DNA of 64,000 nt from Candidatus Roseilinea sp. (GCA_026003755.1 BPHV01000001.1:310001-374000); one strand, 5' to 3'; positions 45,209-53,920 are shown, counted from the stretch's first letter. Numbers and translations are program-made. The notes: a model not told the origin generated them from the sequence alone.

Positions 45209-45955
45209 CTACTTCAGGGACAGCCAGAGTTCATAGGCCAGCTCGCCAAATCGCGGGTCGCGCTTGAGCTGGATCGCATCGCGCGGGCGCGGGAAGGGCA
45301 CGCGCACTTCCTTGACGATGCGGCCGGGCGCTGCCGACATCACCAACACGCGGTCGCCCAATGCCAACGCCTCGTCAATGGCGTGGGTGACGAACAGCAC
45401 CGTTCTGCGCGTGTGAGGCGCTCCCGGCGGGCCTTCCCACAGCCGCAGCAGCTCCTGTTGCAGCGCCATGCGCGTCTGCTCGTCGAGCGCGCCGAACGGC
45501 TCATCCATCAACAGGATCTCCGGATCGGCGGCCCACGCCCGCGCCAGCGCGACGCGCTGCTTCATGCCGCCGGAGAGTTGATAGGGATACGCCTCGGCGA
45601 ACCCGGAAAGGCCCACCAGGCTGAGCTTGTGCATCACGGCAGCCTCGCGTTCCCTTTCGGGCACGCCGCGCAACCGCAGCGGATACTCAACGTTGCCGTA
45701 AACGGTAAGCCAGGGGAAGGTGGAGTCGCCCTGAAAAACGAGCGTGGGCGTCGGGCTGCCGACGCGCAACGCACCCCCGGTCGGCCGATCCAGTCCGGCG
45801 ATCAAGCGCAGCAGCGTGCTCTTACCGCAGCCGCTTGGCCCAACGATGCACACAAATTCGCCGGACTCAATGCGCAGGTCAAGCGGGCCAAGGGCGCGGA
45901 TGGTCACACCCTCGGGTCCAGGAAAGTCCTTCGTAAGCTGCCGTGCAACAATCAC
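45209..45955 (-). CDS. ABC transporter ATPase, NitT/TauT (SsuB) type
   Basis: 248 residues, single ABC domain: Walker A GPSGCGKST, Q-loop TLVFQGDSTFPWLTVYGNVEYPL (in parts), signature LSGGMKQRVALARAWAADP, Walker B ILLMDEPFGALD and H-loop VTHAIDEAL. This group energises uptake of nitrate, sulfonates, taurine or thiamine precursors. The start is GTG at 45955, which overlaps the stop of the binding-protein gene (GTGA). No permease gene is next to it. Confidence 0.88.
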   Translation of the reverse strand: MIVARQLTKDFPGPEGVTIRALGPLDLRIESGEFVCIVGPSGCGKSTLLRLIAGLDRPTGGALRVGSPTPTLVFQGDSTFPWLTVYGNVEYPLRLRGVPEREREAAVMHKLSLVGLSGFAEAYPYQLSGGMKQRVALARAWAADPEILLMDEPFGALDEQTRMALQQELLRLWEGPPGAPHTRRTVLFVTHAIDEALALGDRVLVMSAAPGRIVKEVRVPFPRPRDAIQLKRDPRFGELAYELWLSLK

Positions 45956-46989
45956 TTGTATTCCACCGGGCCGCCTAGTGCCCTCAGCGCGTCATCCAAA
46001 TACTTCGTGTTCACGAATTTGGACATGTCCAGGTCTTGCGCGTAGTTGAGCAGGCCCTGCTTGCGATAGAACTGCTGTAGCGTCTGGATGTCCTCAAGCG
46101 ATACTGCCCCGTTCGGGTCAAAATGCGGCCGCCGCGCGCGCCGAATCACATTCGGCTCGACCTTGGTGTACTTGGAGATGGCAGCGACGTTGGCGTCGTC
46201 GAAGTAGGCGTCGCCCTGCAAGTCGCGCGCGCCACGCAGATACGCCTTGATAAAGCGCGTCGCCAGGTCGGGGTTGGCCGTCACCCAGCCCTTGTTGAAG
46301 TAGATGTAGGTCGGCTTGAAGCCATCCACGAAATCCTCTGTCAAGCGCACAATCAGCCCTTTGTCCTCGGCGGCCGTGGCGAACGGCTCGGTGAGGATCG
46401 CACCGTCCAACGTGCCGCTCTCCAGGGCCGGCGCGACCTGCGGGAAGGGCAGGCCGAGCACCTCGACCTCGGTGATATCCACCCCACCCTGCCGCAGCGC
46501 CTCCGACAGCCACCACTCGGTTGCGGTGCCGCGGTTGTTGGTGGCGACCCGCTTGCCCTTCAAGTCGCTCATCTGGGTCAACTCGCCGCTCACGTAGCGC
46601 TTCTTGCTCACCACGAACGGGCTGGCCAGCGGCGGGCGCTCGGTGTGCAGCGACGCGGCGATCTCGAACTCGATGCCGCGCGCGACGGCGTTCAACATGC
46701 TGGCCGAGATGCCGCCGCCGGCCACATCGAAGTTGCCGGAGGCGACCTGCACCACCGCATCCGAGCCGCCCTCGATGGGCAGAAACTCCACCTTCAACCC
46801 TTCTTCGGCAAAGTAGCCCTTTTCGGCCGCGACATAGACTGGGCCATTGATGGCAACCGGCACGAAGCCGAACCTCACCGTCTTGAGCGAGGCGTCAGGC
46901 TGCGACGGCGCTGTCGGGCGCGCCGTCGGCGGCGCGGCGCAGGCCACCAACAGCGCAGCCGTCACTAGTGTGAAAACGCGTTGATTCAT
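45952..46989 (-). CDS. NitT/TauT (SsuA/THI5-like) substrate-binding lipoprotein
   Basis: 345 residues. The ATG at 46989 has GAGGAAG upstream and directly opens a signal with lipobox LVAC (Cys17). The mature part is a type-2 periplasmic-binding protein with the SsuA/THI5 features VRFGFVPVAINGPVYVAAEKGYF (in parts), EGGSDAVVQVASGNFDVA, LKGKRVATNNRGTATEWWL and GTLDGAILTEPFATAAE. The ligand could be a sulfonate, taurine, nitrate or pyrimidine precursor. It is the first gene of a two-gene operon with the ATPase. Confidence 0.87.
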   Translation of the reverse strand: MNQRVFTLVTAALLVACAAPPTARPTAPSQPDASLKTVRFGFVPVAINGPVYVAAEKGYFAEEGLKVEFLPIEGGSDAVVQVASGNFDVAGGGISASMLNAVARGIEFEIAASLHTERPPLASPFVVSKKRYVSGELTQMSDLKGKRVATNNRGTATEWWLSEALRQGGVDITEVEVLGLPFPQVAPALESGTLDGAILTEPFATAAEDKGLIVRLTEDFVDGFKPTYIYFNKGWVTANPDLATRFIKAYLRGARDLQGDAYFDDANVAAISKYTKVEPNVIRRARRPHFDPNGAVSLEDIQTLQQFYRKQGLLNYAQDLDMSKFVNTKYLDDALRALGGPVEYK

Positions 46990-47070
46990 GACGAACTTCC
47001 TCGATAGCGTGATCCTCGCCAGGGCCATCTGGCGCGGCGATGCAGGCTACAATGTGAGGCTGAGGAAACG

Positions 47071-47589
47071 ATGAGCAGCGCATCCACCCAACAACACCGC
47101 GAAATCGCCGCCCGGCAAGGCGCCATCTCCGTCGCTATCGTCACCGTGAGCGACACGCGCACGCGCGAAAATGACACCGGCGGTGACTTCATCGAGGCGC
47201 GCGTGACATCCGCCGGGCACCGCGTGGTCTTTCGCGCGATCGTCAAGGATGAGCCAGAGCAAATCGGCGCGTTGCTGGATCGCATCGTTGCCGAGACCGA
47301 CGCGCGCGTGATCCTGTTCACCGGCGGCACCGGCATTGCCCCGCGCGATACGACCTACGACGTGGTCTCGCGCAAGCTGGAGAAAGTGATGCCGGGCTTC
47401 GGCGAGCTGTTCCGCATGCTCAGCTATCAGGAGGTGGGCGCAGCCGCCATGCTCTCGCGCGCGACGGCCGGCGTGTATCGCGGGCGTGTGGTGATCTCTA
47501 TGCCCGGCTCGCCCAACGCTGTGCAGGTCGCCATGGACAAGTTAATCATGCCGGAGATCCAGCACTTGGCCTGGGAAGTGGCGCGATAA
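47071..47589 (+). CDS. Molybdopterin adenylyltransferase-family protein (MogA/MoaB)
   Basis: 172 residues. MoCF-like fold: [41 protein letters not shown] and [22 protein letters not shown]. Such proteins activate molybdopterin with AMP before metal insertion; MoaB homologues may do this or be inactive. A TACAAT box (47048-47053) lies 17 nt before the ATG and GAGGAAACG provides the ribosome site. It is convergent with tRNA-Thr, with a shared hairpin between them. Confidence 0.85.
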   Translation: MSSASTQQHREIAARQGAISVAIVTVSDTRTRENDTGGDFIEARVTSAGHRVVFRAIVKDEPEQIGALLDRIVAETDARVILFTGGTGIAPRDTTYDVVSRKLEKVMPGFGELFRMLSYQEVGAAAMLSRATAGVYRGRVVISMPGSPNAVQVAMDKLIMPEIQHLAWEVAR

Positions 47590-47595
47590 AAACGG

Positions 47596-47622
47596 AACTC
47601 GGCTTCTTCCAGAAGCCGAGTT
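47596..47622 (-). terminator. Rho-independent terminator of tRNA-Thr, shared with mogA/moaB
   Basis: A perfect 12-bp stem (AACTCGGCTTCT, 3-nt loop, AGAAGCCGAGTT). On the minus strand it is followed by CCGTTTTTA, a U-tract, 10 nt after the tRNA 3' end. On the plus strand it starts 7 bp after the mogA/moaB stop and can slow the polymerase there too. Confidence 0.8.
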
Positions 47623-47631
47623 CTCACTCAA

Positions 47632-47704
47632 AGCTACCTTCGGGAGTCGAACCCGAAACCCATCGCTTACGAAGCGATTGCTCTGCCGATTGAGCTAAGG
47701 TAGC
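47632..47704 (-). tRNA. tRNA-Thr (anticodon CGU)
   Basis: 73 nt folding into a full cloverleaf: acceptor GCTACCT/AGGTAGC, D-stem GCTC/GAGC, anticodon stem ATCGC/GCGAT with loop TTCGTAA, and T-arm TCGGG-TTCGACT-CCCGA. The anticodon CGT is at 47671-47669 and reads ACG. The discriminator is U, and CCA is not encoded. Confidence 0.95.
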
Positions 47705-48175
47705 GCATCCGCTGTGCCCCAAATCATACCCCATCCACCGCCAATGCGTCAATCGTGAGCCGGAGCGCGGACAAGATTCGGTGAGATCGCGGCCAAGGCC
47801 CGCGCAACGGGCGCTGATGGGACGAGGATTCGGAGGCGCTCCTCGCGCTGCCTGTTCTGGAAACAACCGCCAAAGGGCTTGCCGAGGAGCGACTGGCCGG
47901 ATAAACTGTTGGACGTGTCTGTAACCGGTATCGCTGCCGCCGGGCTGGCGTGTCGCGATGTCGGCCGCCCGGTTGACCTGACCGGCGGGCCGCGAGGTCC
48001 ATCCGGCGCAAGGGAAGCGCAGCAGCGCCGCCCCGATTGCAGCGGCCTGCCTAGCAGTTGCGCCATCGTCGAGGCGCCTCTGCAAAAACGGGGCATTCTG
48101 ATAGACTTGCTCATGCGAATCTCCCGACGGTGTTGTTTAAGCTTTGCCTGATTTTGGGAGTTCCCTTTGGGCGCG
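47705..48175. other. Gap upstream of bchX with no firm gene
   Basis: Several overlapping open frames exist on the minus strand. One of about 120 codons begins at an ATG near 48115 after GGGAG, but its sequence resembles no family and all three frames are open in this GC-rich stretch. The region probably holds the promoter of bchX and the tRNA-Thr promoter. Nothing else was recognised. Confidence 0.45.
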
Positions 48176-48197
48176 TGTCCAAACTCATGTCCAAACT
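48176..48197 (+). promoter_or_regulatory. Pair of 10-bp direct repeats upstream of bchX
   Basis: TGTCCAAACT occurs at 48176-48185 and again at 48188-48197, 12 bp apart from start to start. The second copy ends 25 bp before the bchX ATG. This could be an operator for a dimeric regulator, but no such factor is known to bind it. Confidence 0.4.
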
Positions 48198-48222
48198 TCA
48201 GATAAGCGTGTAACGGAGAACT

Positions 48223-49389
48223 ATGACCCCACGGATGATCGCAATCTACGGCAAAGGCGGCATCGGCAAGAGCTTCTTCACCGCCAATCTCAGCGCCAAG
48301 ATGGCACTCAAAGGTCTGCGCGTGTTGCAGCTTGGTTGTGACCCCAAGCACGACAGTTGCAACGCGTTGTTCGAGGGGCGTAGCTTGCCGACCATCGGCG
48401 ATCAGTGGCGGCTTTTCAAAGACGCCGGCCGTGAGAAGGAGCTGGACGTGCGTCACTTGATCTTCAAAGCCGACCTGGGGCGCGGCGCGCAGCTCTTCGG
48501 CGCGGAGTTAGGCGGGCCGGAGGTTGGCCGTGGCTGCGGCGGGCGCGGCATCTCCTTCGGCTTCGGCCTGCTCGAAGAACGCGGCATGGCCAACTGGGCG
48601 TTGGATTACATCATCATGGACTTCCTCGGCGATGTGGTGTGCGGCGGCTTTGCGACGCCCATCGCTAAGAGCCTGGCCGAGGAGATCATCATCGTCGCCA
48701 GCCATGACCGCATGAGCTTGTATGCGGCGAACAACATCGCCCGCGCCGTCAACTACTTCCAGGCCATGGGCGGCAGCACGCGCCTGATCGGCATGGTGCT
48801 CAACCGCGACGACGGCAGCGGCGTGGCCGAGCGCTTCGCCGAGCGCATCGGCCTGCCCATCTTGGCCAAGATTCCCTTTAGTCCGGCTGCGCGCGCGCTC
48901 AGCGACCGCTGCAAGTTGCTCTTCGAGCTGCCGGAGATGGATGCCATCTTCGACGCCTTCGTCAATAAGATTCACCATCGCGAATACACGGCGCCGGAGA
49001 AGGTCACGCCTCTGGAATACGACGAGTTCCTGGCCGTGTTCGGCGCAAGTGAGCCGCCGGACCTGCCCGAAGGCGCCACGCTCGACGAGCTGATGGGACG
49101 CGACAGCCAATCCGTGGTCGGCATTGACCTGAACAGCCCAGACTACAGCCAGGACAGCAAAGTCCTGGTGCGGCGCATCATGCAAGAGATGGGGCTGAAG
49201 GTCATTCGGCTGGTCGAAGAGCCGGAACGCGGCGTGGTGGTGACGACCGAGGCCGGCTGGGAAGCGATCTTCGGCGACCCGTGCAAAGACATGGATGCCA
49301 AGATCGCGATTTTGTCTGCGCTCGGCCACAGCGGCGAAAAGTTCCGCCTGGCCGACCTGCGCTATACGGCTGCGCCGTTCTATGAATGA
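48223..49389 (+). CDS. bchX: Chlorophyllide a reductase, iron protein subunit
   Basis: 388 residues, NifH/BchL-like. The dimer hydrolyses ATP and passes electrons from a shared 4Fe-4S cluster to BchYZ, which reduces ring B on the way to bacteriochlorophyll a. Seen: P-loop GKGGIGKS (10-17), cluster ligands Cys105 (GRGCGGRG) and Cys140 (VVCGGFATP), and switch-type VLQLGCDPKHDS. It reads as BchX, not BchL, because of the LQLGCDPKHDSCNALFEG form and the long C-terminal part (about 285-388). GGAG is 5-8 nt before the ATG. It heads the bch gene run. Confidence 0.92.
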   Translation: MTPRMIAIYGKGGIGKSFFTANLSAKMALKGLRVLQLGCDPKHDSCNALFEGRSLPTIGDQWRLFKDAGREKELDVRHLIFKADLGRGAQLFGAELGGPEVGRGCGGRGISFGFGLLEERGMANWALDYIIMDFLGDVVCGGFATPIAKSLAEEIIIVASHDRMSLYAANNIARAVNYFQAMGGSTRLIGMVLNRDDGSGVAERFAERIGLPILAKIPFSPAARALSDRCKLLFELPEMDAIFDAFVNKIHHREYTAPEKVTPLEYDEFLAVFGASEPPDLPEGATLDELMGRDSQSVVGIDLNSPDYSQDSKVLVRRIMQEMGLKVIRLVEEPERGVVVTTEAGWEAIFGDPCKDMDAKIAILSALGHSGEKFRLADLRYTAAPFYE

Positions 49390-49395
49390 GAAGTC

Positions 49396-49465
49396 GGAGA
49401 TTGGAGATTGAGATTGAGATTGAGATTGAGATTGAGATTGAGATTGGAGATCGGAGATTGGAGAG
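49396..49465 (+). repeat. GGAGATT/GAGATT tandem array before the 7-TM gene
   Basis: Two GGAGATT units, six GAGATT units, then GGAGATC, GGAGATT and GGAGAG run directly into the ATG at 49466. It is the same unit as in the array before the PucC-like gene, here on the plus strand. The GGAG at 49453-49456 is 9 nt from the ATG and can serve as its Shine-Dalgarno. Confidence 0.9.
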
Positions 49466-50164
49466 ATGGTAGCGCATCCCGACTTTCCCCTCGTGATGGC
49501 GCTCCAGAACTACATGCCGGTGGCGCTCTCGGCGCTGGGGCTGTTCTGGATCGCGCAACAGGTTCGCGCGGCGCACGCAGAGGCCGGACGACTTGCCTTC
49601 GTAGGCGTGGCGCTGATCATTGTGGCCGGGACGCTGAAAGCAACCTGGAAGTTGGTCATGTCCATCAGCCGCGTGGATGTGCCACTGTTCAGCCAGTCGC
49701 TCTTCCCGCTCATCGCGCCGGGGTTCACGTTTGTCGCCTGGACGCTCTTCGTGAGCAAGAGCAAGCGCATGCGCACCCAGGATGGCAACAGCACCTTGGT
49801 ATGGCTTCCGCCGGCGCTGGGCAGCGTCGCTACGCTCGTGTTCGCGCTCGCGCTGGCGCTCACCCGGCCGGATCGCACTTGGGTCTTCGTGCTGATCGGC
49901 GTCTCGACCGTGGCCAACGTGGCCCTGGCGGCGTTGCTGATCCACAGCGCGCTCGGGCAACGCAATCGCCTGGCCGCCGGTCTATTCGCCCTCAACCTGA
50001 TCATCACATTTGTCCTCAGCGGCATTGCCGGCATGCCGAACAAGCCGCTGGAGGTGCACTGGGGCGAGCAGATCATCAGCACCATCTCCAACGCCGGCTT
50101 TGCCTGGGCGGCCTGGATGCTCGCACATTCCCAAACTGCCGCGCTTCAACCCCGCCCGACCTGA
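49466..50164 (+). CDS. Seven-helix membrane protein of unknown function in the bchX-bchY gap
   Basis: 232 residues. Seven hydrophobic segments are evident, for example YMPVALSALGLFWIA, LAFVGVALIIVAGTL, LFPLIAPGFTFVAWTLFV, WLPPALGSVATLVFALALAL, TWVFVLIGVSTVANVALAAL, GLFALNLIITFVLSGIAG and a last one ending AGFAWAAWMLA. There is no signature of a known transporter or enzyme, and no conserved Lys of a rhodopsin in the last helix. It sits between bchX and bchY in the same direction, so a role in pigment synthesis or photosystem assembly is a reasonable guess and no more. Confidence 0.75.
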   Translation: MVAHPDFPLVMALQNYMPVALSALGLFWIAQQVRAAHAEAGRLAFVGVALIIVAGTLKATWKLVMSISRVDVPLFSQSLFPLIAPGFTFVAWTLFVSKSKRMRTQDGNSTLVWLPPALGSVATLVFALALALTRPDRTWVFVLIGVSTVANVALAALLIHSALGQRNRLAAGLFALNLIITFVLSGIAGMPNKPLEVHWGEQIISTISNAGFAWAAWMLAHSQTAALQPRPT

Positions 50165-50213
50165 TCGCCGATGCTCAACACTCTAGTGACCGCTCAACAA
50201 GAGGAGACACTTC

Positions 50214-51659
50214 ATGGCAAGCCTGACCGTTCCAGAAGGCAATTTGATCACTCCTGAGATTATCCAGACGCGGAGCAAATCTTCGGTCTCCGACCTTCAA
50301 TCTCGAACGGGCCACTCGGTCTCGCCCGACTACAACCTCACCCCACAGACGATGTGTCCGGCCTTCGGCAGCCTGCGCGTGCTCACCCGCATTGATGGCG
50401 TGCAGACGGCGATGGTGACCGATACCGGCTGTCTGTATGGGTTGACTTTCGTCACGCACTTCTACGCCGCGCGCAAGAGCATCGCTGCGCCCGCCTTCGG
50501 CACGAAAGAATTGGTGGCCGGCAACGTGGCCGAGGCGGCCATCGCGGCGTGCATCGAGGCGAGCAAGATGCCCGGCACCAAGCTGGTGGCAGCCATCTCG
50601 CTGTGCGTGGCCGAGACGGCCGGCCTGACCGAGGAGATGCTGCCCAAGCAGATCAACGGCGTGGACGTGATCCTCGTACGGGTGCCGGCCTACGCGATTC
50701 ACTCACATCCCGAGGCAAAAGATGTCGCCATCAACGCCCTCCTCAAACGATACGCCCCGGCCCAAACAGAAATCACGGCAGATGGCGTGGAGCGGCCGCT
50801 GACTTACGATGGAAGCAACGAGGAGGAAGAGGCGCTGCGCCGGAAGGTCATCATGCTCGGAGAAGTCTTCCCTGCCGATCCGATCTCCGTGGATGCGGTG
50901 CTCAAGCGGCTGGGGAGCGGCCTGGCAGCCACGTTACCTTCGCGCAACCTCGATGACTACAAGCTGGCGCGTCGCGTAGGCGCGATTGCTGCTGTGCATC
51001 CGTTCTATGGCGGGAGCGTCGCCACGTTGCGCGCGGCCGGCGTGCCGATCATCAGCGGCGCGCCCGTTGGCCCCGAGGCGACTTACAACTGGATCAAGGC
51101 CGTCGCCGCAGCGCTCAAACTGGATGGCGAACTGGCGGAGCAAGTGGCCGCCGAAGAGCGCGACAAGTGCAAGGCCATCATCAGCCAATTCCCGCTGCGG
51201 GGCAGAGTGATGGTATGCGGCTACGAAGGCAACGAGCTGCTCTACGCGCGCTTGCTGGTGGAAGCCGGCGCCGAAGTGCCTTACATCAGCACCAGCATTC
51301 AAAAATCGCTCTACACCGCCGCCGACGAGGCGTGGCTGAAAGCGCGCGGCACGCGTGAGATCATCTACCAAAAAACACTGGAGCAAGACGTGCGCGCGCT
51401 CGACCGCTACCAACCCGATCTGGTGCTCGGCACCACGCCGCTCAGCGCCGAAGCGAAGCAACGCGGCATTCCCGGCATGTACTACACTAACATGTTGAGC
51501 GTGCGACCGCTCTTCCTCAGCGCGGGCCTGGCCGGCACCATCCAACTGATTCGCGACGCGCTCGAACGCGCCCCGCGCTACGCGTGGATGCGCGAGTTCT
51601 TTGAAGGCCCGCGCCCACCCGCGCCTGCCGGGCCGGCGCCGATCAACACGATGGACTAG
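50214..51659 (+). CDS. bchY: Chlorophyllide a reductase subunit Y
   Basis: 481 residues, BchN/NifD-like. With BchZ it forms the catalytic heterotetramer that reduces the C7-C8 bond of chlorophyllide a. Candidate 4Fe-4S ligands are the Cys residues in MCPAFGS, DTGCLYG and ISLCVAE. Further BchY-like parts are LLYARLLVEAGAEVPYIS and VLGTTPLSAEAKQRGIP. GAGGAG is 9 nt before the ATG. It is followed by bchZ after 33 bp. Confidence 0.92.
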   Translation: MASLTVPEGNLITPEIIQTRSKSSVSDLQSRTGHSVSPDYNLTPQTMCPAFGSLRVLTRIDGVQTAMVTDTGCLYGLTFVTHFYAARKSIAAPAFGTKELVAGNVAEAAIAACIEASKMPGTKLVAAISLCVAETAGLTEEMLPKQINGVDVILVRVPAYAIHSHPEAKDVAINALLKRYAPAQTEITADGVERPLTYDGSNEEEEALRRKVIMLGEVFPADPISVDAVLKRLGSGLAATLPSRNLDDYKLARRVGAIAAVHPFYGGSVATLRAAGVPIISGAPVGPEATYNWIKAVAAALKLDGELAEQVAAEERDKCKAIISQFPLRGRVMVCGYEGNELLYARLLVEAGAEVPYISTSIQKSLYTAADEAWLKARGTREIIYQKTLEQDVRALDRYQPDLVLGTTPLSAEAKQRGIPGMYYTNMLSVRPLFLSAGLAGTIQLIRDALERAPRYAWMREFFEGPRPPAPAGPAPINTMD

Positions 51660-51692
51660 CCCCGGCTTTCCGGCGTATAGACTGCCTCTGCG

Positions 51693-53234
51693 ATGACCGC
51701 CTTGAATGACCTGCCCAATCGCGCGCCGGCCGCCGATCAGTCGCGCGCGCCCATCGAGCTCATCCGCGACTTGGAGAGCACCAGCGGCTACTGGGCCGCC
51801 GTGTGGACGATGTGCACCCTGCCCGACGTGCACCTCATCTGCGATGCGCCCATCGGCTGCTTCAACCTCGTCGCCACGGCTGTGCCCGATTACACCGATG
51901 CCATCCCGCATATTCACAACATCACGCCCAGCGTGATGCGCGAGCAAGAGGTGACCCTGCTCGGCACGGCCGGCGCCGTGCGCAGAGCGGTTGAGGCGCT
52001 GCGGTCACTTCACCCCGATAAAACGCTCATCGTGGTCAGCACCGCCGAGAGCGAGATGATCTCGTCGGATCACAGCGATTGGCTGAGCAAGCTCGATCCA
52101 CCTGTGCCATTCTTCTGGAGCCAGTCACTAGAGGGCGACGAGTGGGAAGGCCGCGACCGCGCGCTGCTTTGGCTGTGGGATCGCTTCGGGCGCAAGCGCG
52201 CTGCGCCGCTATCGGCGAACGACGCGCAAATGGTGAACATCATCGGCCCGACCTACGGCTGCTTCAATTCACCTGCCGACCTGCACGAGGTCAAGCGGTT
52301 GATCGAGGGCGCCGGCGGCAAGGTGAACTTGGTCTATCCGTTCGAGGCGACCCTGGAAGATACGCCGCGCCTATCGCGCGGCGCAGTGAACGTGGTGATG
52401 TACCGCGAGTTTGGCGAGGCGCTGGCCAAGGAGCTGGGCAGACCGTATCTGTTCGCGCCGCTGGGCATCCGCGAGACGACGGAGTTCATCCAGCAGCTCG
52501 GCGACTTGCTCGGCACGCGCGCGCAGGCCGATGCGTTCATCGCCCGCGAGAAGCAGACCACGCTCGCGCCGTTGTGGGACCTCTGGCGCGGCCCCCAGGG
52601 CGACTGGTTCGCCACAACCGAGTTTGCCGTTGTGGCCGGCCGCAGCTACACCGAGGGCCTGGTGCGCCTGTTGGCCGACGAGCTGGGGATGAAACTGCAC
52701 TTCGCCAGCGGCCGGCCGCGTCGCCTCGGCGAGATGGACAACATCCAAATCCGCGAGACGCTCCACAAGAAGCAGCCGGCCTTTTTGTTCGGCAGCTTGA
52801 ACGAGAAGATCTACTTGACCGAAGCACAGGCCAAAGCTACGCACTTCATCCCTGCCGCGTTCCCCGGCGCAGTAGTGCGCCGCGCGCTGGGCACACCGTT
52901 CATGGGCTACAGCGGCGTCGTCTACATCGTGCAAGAGATGGTGAACCGCTATTACGACCTGGTGTTCAACTTCCTGCCTTTCGACAACGTGGCGGCCGCC
53001 GGCCAGCCCAAAGCGGCAGACAACCCGCTGACGGCAGCGAGCCGGCTGGTGTGGAGCGAAGCAGCGCGGGCGCAGCTCGACCGACATCTCGAAGGCATCC
53101 CGTGGATCAGCCGCATCAGCGCCAGCCGCGAGCTGCGCGCGCAGGTCGAGGTCTATGCCATCAAGCACAACCTGCGCGAAGTCACGCCGGACATCGTAGA
53201 GCAAGCGCTGGCGGCGACGGCCACGCAGCGGTGA
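51693..53234 (+). CDS. bchZ: Chlorophyllide a reductase subunit Z
   Basis: 513 residues, BchB/NifK-like. It partners BchY. Seen: CDAPIGCFNLVATAVPDYTDAIPHIHNITPS (in parts), with the cluster Cys in PIGCFN; NIIGPTYGCFNSPADLHEVKRLI; a central PYLFAPLGIRETTEFI; and the C-terminal PAFPGAVVRRALGTPFMGYSGVVYIVQEMVN. The C-terminal tail (WSEAARAQLDRHLEGIPWISRISASRELR) is the helix-rich end found in BchB/BchZ. The ATG has no strong Shine-Dalgarno; coupling to bchY is possible. Confidence 0.92.
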   Translation: MTALNDLPNRAPAADQSRAPIELIRDLESTSGYWAAVWTMCTLPDVHLICDAPIGCFNLVATAVPDYTDAIPHIHNITPSVMREQEVTLLGTAGAVRRAVEALRSLHPDKTLIVVSTAESEMISSDHSDWLSKLDPPVPFFWSQSLEGDEWEGRDRALLWLWDRFGRKRAAPLSANDAQMVNIIGPTYGCFNSPADLHEVKRLIEGAGGKVNLVYPFEATLEDTPRLSRGAVNVVMYREFGEALAKELGRPYLFAPLGIRETTEFIQQLGDLLGTRAQADAFIAREKQTTLAPLWDLWRGPQGDWFATTEFAVVAGRSYTEGLVRLLADELGMKLHFASGRPRRLGEMDNIQIRETLHKKQPAFLFGSLNEKIYLTEAQAKATHFIPAAFPGAVVRRALGTPFMGYSGVVYIVQEMVNRYYDLVFNFLPFDNVAAAGQPKAADNPLTAASRLVWSEAARAQLDRHLEGIPWISRISASRELRAQVEVYAIKHNLREVTPDIVEQALAATATQR

Positions 53235-53242
53235 GCTGAGCT

Positions 53243-53860
53243 ATGGTGGATGATCCTCTCTACGCCTATTTCATCGGCCCAGATGGGGTCTTCCCATCTG
53301 TGGGGTTGGCCGCCCTGTTTGCGCTGATGCAGTTCGGCTTTATGGCCACCGAATCGCGGCGCAAGCGGACGGCCGGCGCTGCGACGTCGCGCGTGCAAGG
53401 CCTATTTCCGCCTTTGGGGTTGGCGCTGCTGATCGGACTGACTGCGCGTTTGACGTGCGGCTTTTTGAAGATCGGCGTCGTCCGTGGCGAGATGCGCGAT
53501 GCCATCGTGTGGGCCGGCGTGCTCATGGTAGCGCTGGGATGGGGGACGCGCCTGTGGGCGCAGCGCGCGCTGGGAGGCTACTTCGTGGGCGAGGTGGCCG
53601 TGCAGCCGGGGCATGCGGTGGTGCGCGATGGCCCATATCGCTGGGTGCGCCATCCGGCCTACACGGGCGGCTTTTTAAGCAGCGTCGGTTTTGCCCTGAT
53701 GCTGAGCACATGGCTCGGAGCACTCATCAGCGCAGTCATGCTCATTTGGGCGTATGCCGTGCGCGTGCCGCGCGAAGAAGCGCTGCTCGCGCGCGCATTG
53801 GGCGAAGCCTATCGCGATTACATGGCGCGCACCAAGCGTTTTGTGCCGTTCGTGTTTTGA
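53243..53860 (+). CDS. Isoprenylcysteine methyltransferase-like (ICMT/PEMT) membrane protein
   Basis: 205 residues with about five hydrophobic segments and the ICMT-type SAM-binding end: GHAVVRDGPYRWVRHPAYTGGFL, then VPREEALLARALGEAYRDYMARTKRFVPFVF (in parts). Bacterial members methylate lipids or unknown acceptors. It starts 8 bp after bchZ, so it is probably cotranscribed with it. Whether its acceptor relates to bacteriochlorophyll or quinone chemistry is not visible. Confidence 0.78.
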   Translation: MVDDPLYAYFIGPDGVFPSVGLAALFALMQFGFMATESRRKRTAGAATSRVQGLFPPLGLALLIGLTARLTCGFLKIGVVRGEMRDAIVWAGVLMVALGWGTRLWAQRALGGYFVGEVAVQPGHAVVRDGPYRWVRHPAYTGGFLSSVGFALMLSTWLGALISAVMLIWAYAVRVPREEALLARALGEAYRDYMARTKRFVPFVF

Positions 53861-53920
53861 GTTCGACGGGGCAGCCGCGATGATCGCGCTTTTGTTTCTG
53901 GACAGACACAGACACAGACT

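Noticed and set aside
47749-48116. Minus-strand gene of about 120 codons upstream of bchX starting near 48115
   Set aside because: GGGAG precedes the ATG, but the protein is Arg/Ser/Pro-rich with no domain, and all frames are open here. The evidence is too weak to call.
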